This document shows, in pieces, positions 9,460 through 21,036 of a stretch of DNA of 64,000 nucleotides. The notes beneath the pieces are model-generated. The model searched no databases. It was given only the letters and a program-made list of their open reading frames with translations, and was not told the origin of the DNA. The translations under genes and the position numbers were made by a program. Within the stretch, counting starts at the first letter, position 1, and every line of letters begins with the position of its first letter. This DNA comes from Platerodrilus igneus (lineage: Eukaryota > Arthropoda > Insecta > Coleoptera > Lycidae), in NCBI GenBank assembly GCA_036346225.1, contig JARFIW010000658.1, positions 1,364,001-1,428,000 of the forward strand, read 5' to 3'.

Positions 9460-10950
9460 TATCTTTATGTTGACTCCTACGGAAGCTCCGTGACCCAGAT
9501 CGATTGTTGGTTCCAGTCGTTGACCCTTAGCTTGACTCTTAACCCAGTAATCCATAGTTTTTCAATAACTTGTAGACGTTCTTTAATGAACCCTTTAGTT
9601 GCTTATTTAGTTTACCATCATCATTAATCTCCGATAGTGTTTTAGAATATTACTTAGATAGTTTCTTAGAACAGTAGATGGTTACTTAAATAATTATTTA
9701 GATCCTTACTCAGAACCCTGAATTAATGAACGGTAAAGATTATGTTTACATTATTGAAATTTAGACTTACGTTTTTAATACTAACGGCAGATTTTTACCA
9801 ACACGTACTTCACGCACTTCTGCTAATTTTTACTTGATTTTGTACGTTATTTAATTTTATGTTACTTTTGACTTCACTTAATTTCAGATTTACGTAATAA
9901 ATTCGTCTAGACTGGAACAGCCGTGCATCTTTATTGGAATGAATCCTTGTTAACAGTTTTGGTTTCTTATATAGAACAAATTCGTTCCTTCTTCCTATCT
10001 CTCAACCTGTTGGGTTTATTCAAAATTGCTTACTCTATTCATTTAACTTTGCACGTAGACATAATTTTGTATTGGGATTTGCTAACGAGTGTTGTAATTT
10101 ATGCTTGAAACATAACTTAGACATAATTTTGTACAGGAATTTATTAAATTTTTCGTTTAATTCTGCACGTATTCTAAAACTTATGATTCCATATTTTATT
10201 TACCCATGCCGGGCTTTACAAAAATGTGGCGATTTTTATTTACATTTCTAATGTCACGTACGTGTTTTGCCCCAATATCCTTATCTGATTGCGTTATGAA
10301 ATATGCTCGTTTTTCTAACATTTGTTTTATGCGTTTTATTGTCTTCTATTCCTTACGGAAAGTGTCGAGTTTTAAGGAGATTTGTTTCACGTTTAAATAT
10401 GCTTAATTTGTATTTATTTGGAGTTTATGAATGCTTTTAATGTTTTTAAAATGAATTGGGTTGCGCCCAGAATTATTTCTTTTACTAAATACTGTTCAGT
10501 TATTACAGAATGAGCTTCCTTTTATTTTATACCAGGTGAACTGTATATGCTTTGGCGCTTGAGAATGTTTTAAATGTCTCGAAATGTATTGAATGACTTT
10601 CAAAATTATTTATTTTGATTAATGTTTTTAAGTTATTGCGGAATGAGCTTGCTTTTATTAATTGTAGCTGGTGAATGGAATTTTCTTTTTGCATAATCAC
10701 CGAATTATATACTATTAATGATTTAAATGTTTAGTTTCCTATATTTTTATAATGTTTACACGAAGTGTACCTCCCATGTGATCTTATATACCCCTAAATC
10801 GCCCTATTATCATAGTATTTCCCACCAAATTAAAATATAAAATTTTGGGCCAATGTCATGTTGGTGCCCAACGTGATCACAAAATCCACATTGCTCCCAA
10901 AACTTTTGTGTTTTTATTTTTAGATTTACACTTATCCCCTTGACCATTTG
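9460..10950 (-). other. Probable LTR / 3' region of the Gypsy remnant
   Basis: On the minus strand this gene-free stretch contains a TATA-like TCTATATAAGAAACC at about 9965 and lies downstream of the Gypsy pol remnant. It is separated from it by a pyrimidine-rich zone (10955-11200), as is seen between pol and LTR in the better preserved Gypsy element at 59561-60160. No second LTR copy was found at the other end, so the boundaries are not proven. A primer-binding-like string TGGTGCCCAACGTG at 10864 lies in the wrong orientation for this element. Confidence 0.3.
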
Positions 10951-11204
10951 TACACTAGTTGACTAAGTTTTATCCCGTTATTCCCTCTTTTAATCCCTCT
11001 AGCTATTTACATTTATGTTATAATGCCTAACTAATTGTACACCTACTCCACTATTTGAGTTATCTATCTACTTATATCTATCCTCTAATGCCTCATCAAA
11101 AATAATTATAAAATAACTAATTAATTCTTTATACAATTATTCTCCCTATTTGAATTCCCTTAACTATTATGCCCACCTAACTTTTCACAATTATTTCCTC
11201 TTTC

Positions 11205-13610
11205 TTAATCCCCCTCCTTATGCGGATATATTAGATTGATATGAAACTTACCCCGGATCGCCTCCGAGTCTACGTCCCTAAGTTCATACATGTTTTCCCC
11301 TATGATATTGTTCACTACAAAAGGACCTACATACGGCAAATGTAATTTGGCACATGTGTGCAAGTGTTTTTTTCCCATTCTTAAGTTCTTTATGACTACC
11401 TTGTCCCCTATTTGAAAGATGGTTCGTTTTTTCATCTATTTGTTTATTCTTTTCATATACTTTCGTGCCCTCTCTTGTAGCGTTCTACGGGCCATCTGCA
11501 TTTTTGTTTCAAACTCATCCTCCCTTGGCACAATTTCCCACGGCCGATCGGGATGCAGTCCTTTCATCAGACTTATGGGAGATTCCTCAGTGACTGTGTG
11601 GGGAGCATAATTTATGAACAGCTCAACCTTAGGTAGATTGATCTTCCAACTTCGGTCGTCCTGATAAGATGTAATGCCCAGGAATTTGCATGTTTCCTGT
11701 ATGTACAGTCCCGCGGAATTTCCCTGGGGATGACGAATACTGCAGAAAATGACCCCTATTTGTTGATTTTCCCAATGCGAGACAAATCGAGTATTATTAA
11801 AATAAGTGGCATGGTCTGCTAAAATTTTCCCTCTTCTAAGATGAACTATTCCAACTTATTAATAGTTCCCATCGTATTGCAGTCCCAGGTGGGAAACAGC
11901 CGTGTATATTTCGAGAAAACATCCACTACCACTAAGACATGTTAATTTCTCTTCCTACTGGGCACTATATTGCTTAAGTAGTCTATCACAATTAAGTCTA
12001 AGGGATTTTATACTTTAATGCTTTTAATTATATCCTGGTTGACATGATTTTTGTACTTGCCCAGGATGCAGAGATAACATGTGCTTATTACATTCTTAAT
12101 GATCCCCAAATCCCTCTGAGCATAGAAATTTTCTCGAAATAGTAACCATAGCTTCTTGATCCTCAAATGACCATGTTTAATACGCAAACCTGTAATAATT
12201 AATTTTACAAACTCCTTGTCCAACACATATAAATCTTCCCCATTTAAATGTTTTATAAGAAATCCATCAACAATCTCAAAACTGTTTATGATTAGGGATT
12301 TCCATCAAATTGGTCTTTTATGATTTGGAGACATTCACTATCATATTGCATTACCAAAATCCCCTCGTCTGAAAATATTGTATCATCCCTCACTAAGTTA
12401 TGCATCGCTACAAAAATGTCGTTTAATTTTAAGTTGTCATTGACCTTATTCCTACTGAGAGCATCGGCCACTATATTATTTTTCCGTTTTATGTACCTGA
12501 TCTCAAAAACAAAATCCTGTAACGAAAGACCCCACCTGTATACGCGATTGTTCGTGAATCTTGTGTTAAATAGCGAACACAAGGCGGAATGATCAGTTTC
12601 TACGATAAAATGTCTCCCCATCAGGAAGAATTTTAACTTTGTGACTGCAAAGACCACTGCTGCCATTTACTTTTCAGTGATTGTGTAGTTGAATTCATGA
12701 GTTTTTAGAGTTCTGGAAATGAATGAGATAGGTACCTCTACACCATCCTGAATTTGATATAATTCCGCGGCTAAAGCACAATCAGAAGTGTCCGTGTGTA
12801 CAACGAATTCCTGTGTGAAGTCCGTGTGTCTCAAAATAACTTGCTTATGAAACTGAGTGATTAGACTTAAATATGCCTCTTCATGAGCAAATAGCGGAAC
12901 AGGTTTCTGCAAAAACGACGGGGCAAACTTTTTATAAAAATTCATTATTCCCAGAAAAGCCCTCAAAGTTCGTATATTCTTTGGTCTGGGATAATCTAAT
13001 ATCTCCGATAACCCTTTTTTGAAAGAACTCACATTTTTAAGATTTAATTTTAAACCTGCCAGATTTAACTCAAGTAAATTCCTTTCAAGATGTACAAAAT
13101 GTTGCTCAATAATATCGCTGAGTATTAAAACGTCATCCGCCTAATGGATGCAAAATTCTTCGTACGGTCCCAAAATACTCTGCATAGCCTTAACTAATGC
13201 AGCTGTATTCAAAGACAGACCAAAAGTGACCACTTTAAATTGGTATATATGCCCTTCTACCGAAAAATACGTATATCTCCTCGACTCTCATGCTAGTGGA
13301 ATGAGCCAAAATGAATTTTTAAGATCAATTTTCGTAAAAAAATTTGTATTACTTAACATTGCCAAGATACTATCCATGGTTGGTGAACAATTGTATTGTG
13401 GTTCAGTTCGCTCACTTATTTTTTTAGCATCCAAACATAACCTAATGCTATTATCACTTTTCTTGACAACTACTAATGGATTAACAAAATGTATACTCGA
13501 TTTCTCAATAATACCCTCTCTTAACATTTGATCCCCTTCTATTTTCACTCTATCCCTGTACGCCGCTGGAATATGAATCTTACCTAATTACTTACTAGAT
13601 TGACGCTGAC
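11205..13610 (-). pseudogene. Ty3/Gypsy pol remnant (RT, RNase H, integrase)
   Basis: The domains read in order on the minus strand. RT N-part at 13575-13288: VNPLVVVKKSDNSIRLCLDA, then KIDLKNSFWLIPL, which is motif A with its Asp. The RT core (13287-13033) is frame-broken, and its YxDD motif reads stop-ADD because of a TAG at 13143-13141. Thumb and RNase H lie at 13032-12292 (GLSEILDYPRPKN, LRAFLGIMNFYKKFAPSF, FVVHTDTSDCALAAEL, ETDHSALCSLFN, NNIVADALSRN), with an in-frame stop at 12669-12667. The integrase zinc finger (HGH.., CYLC) is at 12226-12008. Decayed integrase core traces follow (VVVDVFSKYTRLFP, IRHPQGNS, FINYAPHT), and the C-terminal barrel is at 11435-11205 (GPFVVNNI..YELRDVD). Gag and protease are missing to the right. 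The copy is inactive. Confidence 0.9.
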
Positions 13611-14774
13611 GAGCTTATTGCAACTAGAAGTTACTAAAACATAAAGACAAAAAACGTATATTTAAAATAATACATTTAGATTTAATTATCAAACTAGCCC
13701 CAATGATAGAACAAATCTTAGAGCACTTAATAGTCAACAATGATTTACTCGTAAAATTCTCCACATCTCTTGAATGCAAGCAATCTACATACCCACACGA
13801 GCAAGTAAGCAATAACTGTTGGCCACAATAGTTCCTCTCGCAAGCTGTGACAGATTTTGGTAACTTCTAGAAGTAAAGAACCGTTGCACCAAAAAGCAAC
13901 ACAAAGTACTAATATTAAAATCTAAAACAATTTTGAAATCGGTTGACAACTATCTCGATTTTGTAATAGTATATTTTAGAACATTTTTAAGCTTTATATC
14001 AAAAATTGATAACAACCGCGTGTATACTTTAATGGAATCGTAACACAACTTGTGTATCCATTTGATAACAATATTAAGATTTTTCTTTTTACTGCCTGGT
14101 TGGATTTATAGTTAATAAATACTACCACACTAAAGAAACAATAGTTCCAATTCATAATTTGCGTTACGCATTTTGCGTGTGACAAACGCGAAATATACTT
14201 TATAAAAAACTTTTAATAACGTATCAGTAGGAAGCATGATTGCCAAACCGGTACTTGAAAATATATTGACAACAGAACCAAAAAACTATTTACAATTTTA
14301 ATTAAAATAGCCACATTTAGGGAATTCTTGACTACCAAACACCTGCCTAGATAAGGAACCAGAAAGTTTAATATATCAAATGCAGACTCGTAAGTCTAAT
14401 AAAAGGACTAGCAAAGTTGGTTCGTAACTGAGCTATTACAAACTTGAAATAATGAAAGTGTAACGAACCCGTATATTTAAATAAGTAGCAACTGAAATGG
14501 TTTTTAAATCGAGGAGGCAAGAAAATGTATAAGTACGAAATGGAACGTAACAAACGCAACGCCAATGCATTACACACTTAAATGCAGGATTGAATTAGAA
14601 TGGATATATCTTAAGAAAAAAACACCTAGTGCTTAAAATTAAGGAAGTTAACTAGTTATAAGTAGACAATCCACCTCTCACTCGACAACAAAATAGTCAA
14701 CACTTAGCAAACCCATTTTGGCATATGAAATTAAACTGTTGTGTTATGCCAATATATCCAACACTATTATCATG
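13611..14774. other. Gene-free AT-rich sequence
   Basis: No domain, repeat copy or second Gypsy LTR was recognised here; it is ordinary target DNA between the Gypsy remnant and the BEL element. Confidence 0.45.
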
Positions 14775-14779
14775 CAGAG
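14775..14779. repeat. Target-site duplication CAGAG, left
   Basis: Identical to 21032-21036, on the other side of the BEL element. Confidence 0.9.
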
Positions 14780-15169
14780 TGTTACATAGTGAACGCACAA
14801 TTTAGTACACGTGTGTCTAGCACACAATTTAGCGCACGTTTGTCTACTAAATCACGACATCTATTTACCCGTAACTTTATTCTCTTTAGAAAACAAAATG
14901 TATTTGATGAAACTTATAGTTGTCAAATAAGTTTAATATTCATAGTTGATTAATTGAAAACGAAAGAAGAGACACATTGTAACCTCTTTATATGTTTTTA
15001 TAGGTAGATACGTATTAGTCTTTCTTTCTAGTGAAATTAACATTAATTCGTTTGGTATAGTTATTGGATTGCAGACACCAATCGACAAGCCATCGCCAGC
15101 CACTATACTGCGGAGTTAATTTCTATTGTCTCTTGCCTTTAAAATTGTTAGAAATCAAAGCCCGTAACA
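14780..15169 (+). repeat. BEL/Pao 5' LTR
   Basis: 390 bp with ends TGTTAC..GTAACA, and about 90-95% identical by eye to the right LTR. The moderate divergence suggests an insertion that is not very recent. Confidence 0.95.
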
Positions 15170-16479
15170 ATAATTTATTTCAAATTTGTCAACAGGAAAA
15201 ATTTGATCTGCCAAAACAAAGTCAACGTCAAAGAGGTTGTCAGAACAAATCAAGAGTCTTGACGTCGAAATACATGACAAGACAAGTGATAATGAACGAG
15301 AAGATAGAGTCATCACGAACATTTAAGATAATAACCATACGGTTAAAAGAGAAAACGTCTCACTTCAGAAATCTTCAACTATCGGACACTAGCAAGAAAC
15401 ATCAAAATATTCCACATTACAGTCAAACAACACTTATGAAGAGTAATACAATTGTTCCATCAACGTCTGCCTAAAGACAAGGGCCTACAAACGACATTGC
15501 TACACAGAATCATGAGTTTACTCCGAGATGGCCTTCATTATTGTCAAATCAAATACACTCGCTTCATGCAACAAACGCTACGGTTCCATTAAATAAAGAG
15601 CAATCGTCACCAAATCCGTCCATACCAACAACACACAACTCGCCCCTGTCTCCGACAAACTACACCTATACTCCATATCCAATGCCAACGTATACTAACA
15701 GTACCCAACCGACGAATACAAACAACGTGTATTTAACAGGCCCGTTTGTACCATCAAATTTCCCACATAATACCAACGAGCCGCCATCACATTATAACAC
15801 GTTACCCTTAAATTCCGAAAGATGCAAGATTACTCATAAACTATACGACCTACCGGAGTTTAGCGGACGTCTCGAAGATTGGCCCATTTTTATCAGTGCA
15901 TATTACGAGTCGACCGCAGCCTACGGCTATACACCTTTAGAAAACTCATTTCGTCTACAAAAATGTATAAAGGGAGCCGCTCGAGAAGAAGTCGAAAGCC
16001 TACTAATTAGCCCCCAGAATGTGAACCACGTCATCGAGCAATTGCAATTTAAATATGGTTGGGCTGAAATTCTAATAAAGTCACAACTAGATAAAGTCAG
16101 ATCAATTTTACCAATCAACGAGAATAGTCTAGAACGTATAGTTTCCTTTGCTGCCAAAGTTCAGAATCTGACAATATTTTTAAAGACAGCTAGTGCCACT
16201 CAACATCTAAATAATCCGATGTTATTAGAAGAACTCATTTTGAAATTGCCCATGTCGAAACGAATTGAATGGGCATCATATTCACTAAACATACAAATCG
16301 TACCCGTCGTTGCAACATTTCAGTCATTGGTTAAACCTAATATCCAGTCAATGGTGGCAGTAAATGATTCATCAATGTACACTACTACGCCACACGGGTC
16401 ACAATTACGCAACAGGAAACAAGTACTTACTGTCAACGAAGGAGAGTCAATAGTGGAACAAAAGAAACATCTGTATTAA
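15170..16479 (+). pseudogene. BEL/Pao gag (capsid region)
   Basis: One frame is open from inside the LTR (15064) to 15474, stops at TAA 15472-15474, then reopens in the same frame to 16479. The N-terminal half is Lys/Arg/Gln-rich and the middle is a Ser/Thr/Asn/Pro-rich linker. The C-terminal half holds the DUF1759-type Gag block: LYDLPEFSGRLEDWPIFISA, AYGYTPLENSFRLQKCI, KGAAREEVESLL. Gag proteins of this type form the particle in which reverse transcription occurs. The single internal stop, plus the frame loss before the zinc knuckles, makes it a pseudogene. Confidence 0.9.
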
Positions 16480-17300
16480 ATGTGGCGACCCACATTCACT
16501 GTCGCAGTGTAGTCAATGCTTAAGTTCATCACCAGAGCAACGATGAGAAACCGTTAAGACACAAGGCGTGTTTCTCGTGTTTGAATAAAGGACACAGTCT
16601 ATACCAATGTCGACGAAAAAGAATCTGTAAAATAGATAATTGTAAAAAAGTCCATCATCCAACTCTACATGATAAACAATCTCGAAACGACATCGTTGAA
16701 ACGACAAATGTACTACAAGAAGTTACGACAACGCAAATAATACCATTCAACGTAAAAACTACGTAGTTGTTATTTAAGATTTTACTAGTCAGAGTTAAAT
16801 GTCCTAATAACCAAATGAAAGAAACCTTTGCATTTATAGATGAAGGTTCTTCGGTCACACTCATCGACGAATCTATCACTTCAGATTTAGGCATAAACTT
16901 ACAAACAGAGCCACTTTCACTTCATTGGTTTGGAGGAAAAATGACAGAAATATTGTCGATGCCCGTGCAAATTGAAATCAAGGGAAAAGGCAAAGAGACG
17001 GATTGTTTTTGACTACAAGTTCGTATCGTACCAGCGTTAGAATTACCATCTTAAGCGGTTAATCTAAATAATTTACACAGCAAATTTCATGACATAAAAG
17101 CAATCTTACCCGTAGCTGAATATAATGAAGCAGAACCAAAAATCCTTATTGGTATAAATAATTGTCACATAAGTGGATGTTTAAAAACCGTTCAGTGCGA
17201 CCGTGAAGTGATCGCCGCCAAAACACCGTTAGGTGGGTTAGTTTACGGTGTACCACCACAAGAAAACATGATGTCGTCTTTCCAAGTGTCAGTTTTTTAC
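16480..17300 (+). pseudogene. BEL/Pao zinc-knuckle and aspartic protease region
   Basis: Cys/His knuckle remnants (CIKCGDPHSLSQC just after 16470; LNKGHSLYQCRRKRICK at about 16585) are spread over different frames. The frame 16767-17012 encodes the retropepsin with the BEL-type active-site string FIDEGSSVTLIDESI. The region to 17300 keeps scattered homology (NNCHISGCLKTV) between stops. The protease would release mature Gag and Pol in an intact element. Confidence 0.8.
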
Positions 17301-17302
17301 AT

Positions 17303-18340
17303 GTGAATTATCATAACGAAACCAATATGGAAGAAATAGTACGAGACCATTTTACCATTGAAAATTTTGGCGTATCACTACCAAACAAACCATTTGAATT
17401 GAGAGATATAACAAGAGCCCAACAATTGCTTGAAGATACTACAAAACGAATAGAGAATAGATTCGAAACAGGACTACTGTGCAAGACTGATACGGTGGCA
17501 CTACCCGAAAATTACAGAATGTCCCTAAACAGATTACTTTCGATAGAGACCAAACTGAAAAAGGATCCCATATTAGCAAAAGCATACAGTGACGCCATGT
17601 CATGCTACGTTACAAAGGGTTATGCCAGAAAACTGACACCTATCGAATCCAATAGAAAAACGTTACGAACCTGGTATCTTCCGCACTATGCCGTGATCAA
17701 TCTAAAGAAACCAGGAAAACTACGCATAGTCTTTGACGCAGCAACTTCTATAAACGACGTGTCGTTAAATTCGAACCTACTAAAGGGCCCTGATTTAAAT
17801 AAACCACTTACAGATATTTTATTCAAATTCAGAGAAAAGGCTATAGGATTGTGTGACGATATTAAAGACATGTTTCTTCAAATCCGAATAAGGGAGCAAG
17901 ACCAACATTCTCAACGGTACCTTTGGAGGGATGGTGGTCTAGAATCGTCCATTTTGTATGACCTCTATGATATTTGGAGCAACATGTTCACTTTGCAGCG
18001 CACTATATATTAGAAATAGAAACGCCGAAAAAGTAGCCAAAAATCAACCATCAGTTGTTACTACGATAACGGACCGCCATTACGTAGACGACTTAGTTTG
18101 CAGTTTTACCGATGAAAATGAGGCACTAGCCATCGGAAATTCTGTCAAACAAACCCATGCCAAAGCAAGTTTTGAAATCCGAGGATTTGTTTCTAACTCC
18201 AGTGTAATACAAAAACAACTAAACGATATCGATGTTAAAGTGGATACTGTTGTTACTATGAATAACTCAGAAACTATAGATAAAGTACTCGGTAGGTTCT
18301 GGGATAATAGCGTCGACCAGTTTATTTTTAAACTTTAGCT
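17303..18340 (+). pseudogene. BEL/Pao reverse transcriptase
   Basis: The frame 17303-18013 carries the connection and finger/palm part: YLPHYAVINLKKPGKLRIVF, NSNLLKGPDLNKPLTDILFK, GLCDDIKDMFLQIRI (motif A, with Asp). The reading frame changes between about 17950 and 18010, after which 17958-18338 supplies RHYVDDLVCSF, the YVDD catalytic box, followed by the thumb. The catalytic aspartates survive, but the frameshift separates them. Confidence 0.9.
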
Positions 18341-19085
18341 GCATAAAGTAAACCTCAAAATTGTCACTGCCTAACAGCGCCCTACGAAAAGAGAATTTGT
18401 AAGCCTCGCAATGTCCGTATACGACCCATTCGGGATGTTGGCCAACATCTTAATTTACGGAAAGAGACTACTCCAAGACCTATGGCGTATAGGGATCCAA
18501 TTGGATGAAAAAATTTCTCAAGGAATCCATTCGTGCAATGGGTAATATGTTTACAATCGATAAAACAGTTTTGTTTAAATCGCTACTATTCAATAAACTT
18601 GTACAAAACCGATACTGAAGTTGAAGTTCTTATATTCGTCGACGCAAGTGAAGTTGCGTTTGCAGCAGTGGTTTACTGATGAGTGACCACGAAAGCCACG
18701 ATAGATGTATGTTTTGTAGCCGGTAAAACCAAATGTGCCCCACTTAAATTTCTATCTATACCTCGACTAGAGCTGCAAACAGCGGTGCTGGGAACACGAT
18801 TACGGGACGTTGTTATTCAAAGCCACCAATTACACCAATTGAGAACCCATCTGTGGAGTGATTCGAAAACCGTGATTTCTTGAATAAAGACCGATCACAG
18901 ACAGAATAAAACATTTGTGTGACACAGAATGGGGTAAATTCTAGAAACAACATGCGAGAACGATTAGTACTGGATACCCACAGCTCTAATTGTAGCAGAT
19001 GTTGCCACACGTACTAAATATCGCATAGAGTATGACGTCGACAATAACCAGTGGGTAACTGGTTCAAATTTTTTAAAACAACCTA
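18341..19085 (+). pseudogene. BEL/Pao Pao-peptidase-like / RNase H region
   Basis: Pieces in several frames show [51 protein letters not shown] and [10 protein letters not shown], the usual series between RT and integrase in Pao elements. The tryptophan codon expected after VIS is TGA at about 18882, ending the frame. DASEVAFAA keeps an acidic RNase H residue. Confidence 0.8.
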
Positions 19086-20600
19086 AACGATTGTGGCCTG
19101 ATACAGAGACGGATTATTCCAGAGTTGAAAAGAAAGGATGTTACGCGATACAATCGATCACACCAGTGATTAATTTCAAAAAATACTCAAACTTTATTCG
19201 ACTCGTGAAGGTAGTTGCATGGACGTTACGCCCAATTAAAATTATACGACAAAAATACAAAAACAAAGACTTCGTGACAAATTTGGATGAACTAACAGTT
19301 GAAGAAATACACGATGCCGAAGTAACTCTGTACAAGTTGGCGCAACGTGAAACATTCTGCAACGAAATCGCGAATCCGACCACTCCCAAAAAGCAGTAGC
19401 ATTTTTACACTTACACCACGCCTAAATCAAAAGGGAGTTCTTCACGTGATGGGAAGAATAGATTATGCCACAATATTACCCGAAACTAGCCGCCAACCTG
19501 TAATATTACCAAGACGTCACGTCTTTACAAATCTAGTTGTTACGTGGTACCATGAGAAGTTTTATCATCAGAATGACGATTTAGTCGTCAATGAAATAAG
19601 GCGTAAGTATTGGATACCGTGTTTCCGAGTGGTAGTAAAAGGTGTTAGGTCAATGTGCTGTTATTGCAAAATCACACGAGCCACGCCAAGACCCCCGTTG
19701 ATGGGACAGTTGCCTACTCATAGATTAACACCTTTTGTAAGAACCTTTACGTATGCGAGATTAAACTACTTCGGTCCTATGCAAGTGATAATTGGGCGTA
19801 GCAGAGAGAAAAGATGGGCAGACCTCTTTACATGCCTAACAGTACGGGCGATACATATTGAACATGCAACAAATCTAACCACCGTCGCCTGCATAATTTG
19901 CATCAGGAACTTCGTGAACCGACGTGGAGTCCTTATTAAAATTCGGTCATATATGGGTACTAATTTTGTGGGCACAGACGGTGAACTACGAAGAGAAAAA
20001 GATATATTTGACGTCAATTATATTCAGCAAGAACTGTCAGTTAAAGGAATAAAATGGGAGTTTAGTTGTCCAGGAAATCCATCCAGCGGCGGTTGTTGGG
20101 AAAGGCTGATAAGATCAACAAAAAGGGTGCTAGCAGTCGTATTAAAGGCAGAAGCTCACAGGTAGATACCCTGCACAGTTTCTTAATTGAAGCGGAAAAT
20201 ATAGTCAATAGCCGACCTTTAGCCCATATACCAGTGACGCTGTACGATCCCGAACCGTTAACGCCAAACCACTTCATACTCGGGACCACTAACTCTACTC
20301 AAACTCCGTCTAGTGGAACTGAAGTTTCGAGTCGCAAACAGTATCGTATAGGACAACAACTAAAGAACTGCTTTTGGCGGCGATGGATTCAGAAATATTT
20401 ACCAACCCTTACAAAACGTTCAAAATAGTTTTAACTACAAAGACCACTAGAGAAAGGTGATGAGAGTTTACCACGAAACCAATGGAAAAAAGGAACCGTA
20501 GAAACTATGATGCCTGCCAAGGCCGGTCATATACGTATCGCTGAGATAAAGACCGTAAATGGAATTCTACGGAGGCCAGTGTCATAACTACACGACTTGA
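19086..20600 (+). pseudogene. BEL/Pao integrase
   Basis: The frame 19347-20165 contains the HHCC zinc finger (WYHEKFYHQ..CCYCK) and the core. Two of three catalytic acids are lost: the segment usually VDYFGP reads LNYFGPM, and the one usually SDNGTNF reads SYMGTNF. The last acid remains in GGCWERLIRS. After a frameshift, 20150-20428 continues (FLIEAENIVNSRPLAHI, EPLTPNHFILG), followed by a decayed C-terminal domain to about 20600. The enzyme would insert cDNA into the genome, but this copy is dead. Confidence 0.9.
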
Positions 20601-20639
20601 TGTCTATTAGTGAAGGGTAGACGCTTCACGGGGGTGGAA

Positions 20640-21031
20640 TGTTACAGAGTGAACGCACAACTTAGTACACGTGTGCCTAGCACACAATTTAGCGCACGTT
20701 TGTCTACTAAATCACGACATCTATTTACCCGGGACTTTATACTCTTTAGAAAACGAAATGTATTTGATGAAACTTATATCTGTCAAATAAGTTTAATATT
20801 CATAGTTGATTAATTGAAAACGAAGGAAGAGACAAATTGTAACCTCTTTATATGTTTTTATAGGTAGTTACTTATTAATTTTTCTTTTTGGTGAAATAAA
20901 CATTAATTCGTTTGGTATAGTTATTGGATTGCAGACATCAATCGGCAAGCCATCGCCACTGTCACTATACTGCTGAGTTAATTTTTATTGTCTCTTGCCT
21001 TTAAAATTGTTACAAACCAAAGCCTGTAACA
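20640..21031 (+). repeat. BEL/Pao 3' LTR
   Basis: 392 bp, same ends as the 5' LTR, preceded by the purine-rich tract at 20625-20639. Confidence 0.95.
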
Positions 21032-21036
21032 CAGAG
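21032..21036. repeat. Target-site duplication CAGAG, right
   Basis: Matches 14775-14779 exactly. Confidence 0.9.

Larger units (their letters stand above)
14780..21031 (+). mobile_element. BEL/Pao LTR retrotransposon, full-length, inactivated
   Basis: Two LTRs (14780-15169 and 20640-21031) start TGTTACA and end GTAACA. They flank gag, protease, RT, RNase H and integrase in the order usual for BEL/Pao. The 5-bp sequence CAGAG stands directly outside both ends (14775-14779 and 21032-21036), a perfect target-site duplication. The element is 6252 bp long. A purine-rich tract CACGGGGGTGGAA precedes the right LTR. Stops and frameshifts break every domain, so it cannot move on its own. Confidence 0.95.

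Noticed and set aside
10860..10880. Primer-binding-site-like TGGTGCCCAACGTG
   Set aside because: It is on the plus strand, whereas the adjacent Gypsy remnant is on the minus strand, and no plus-strand LTR end was found before it.
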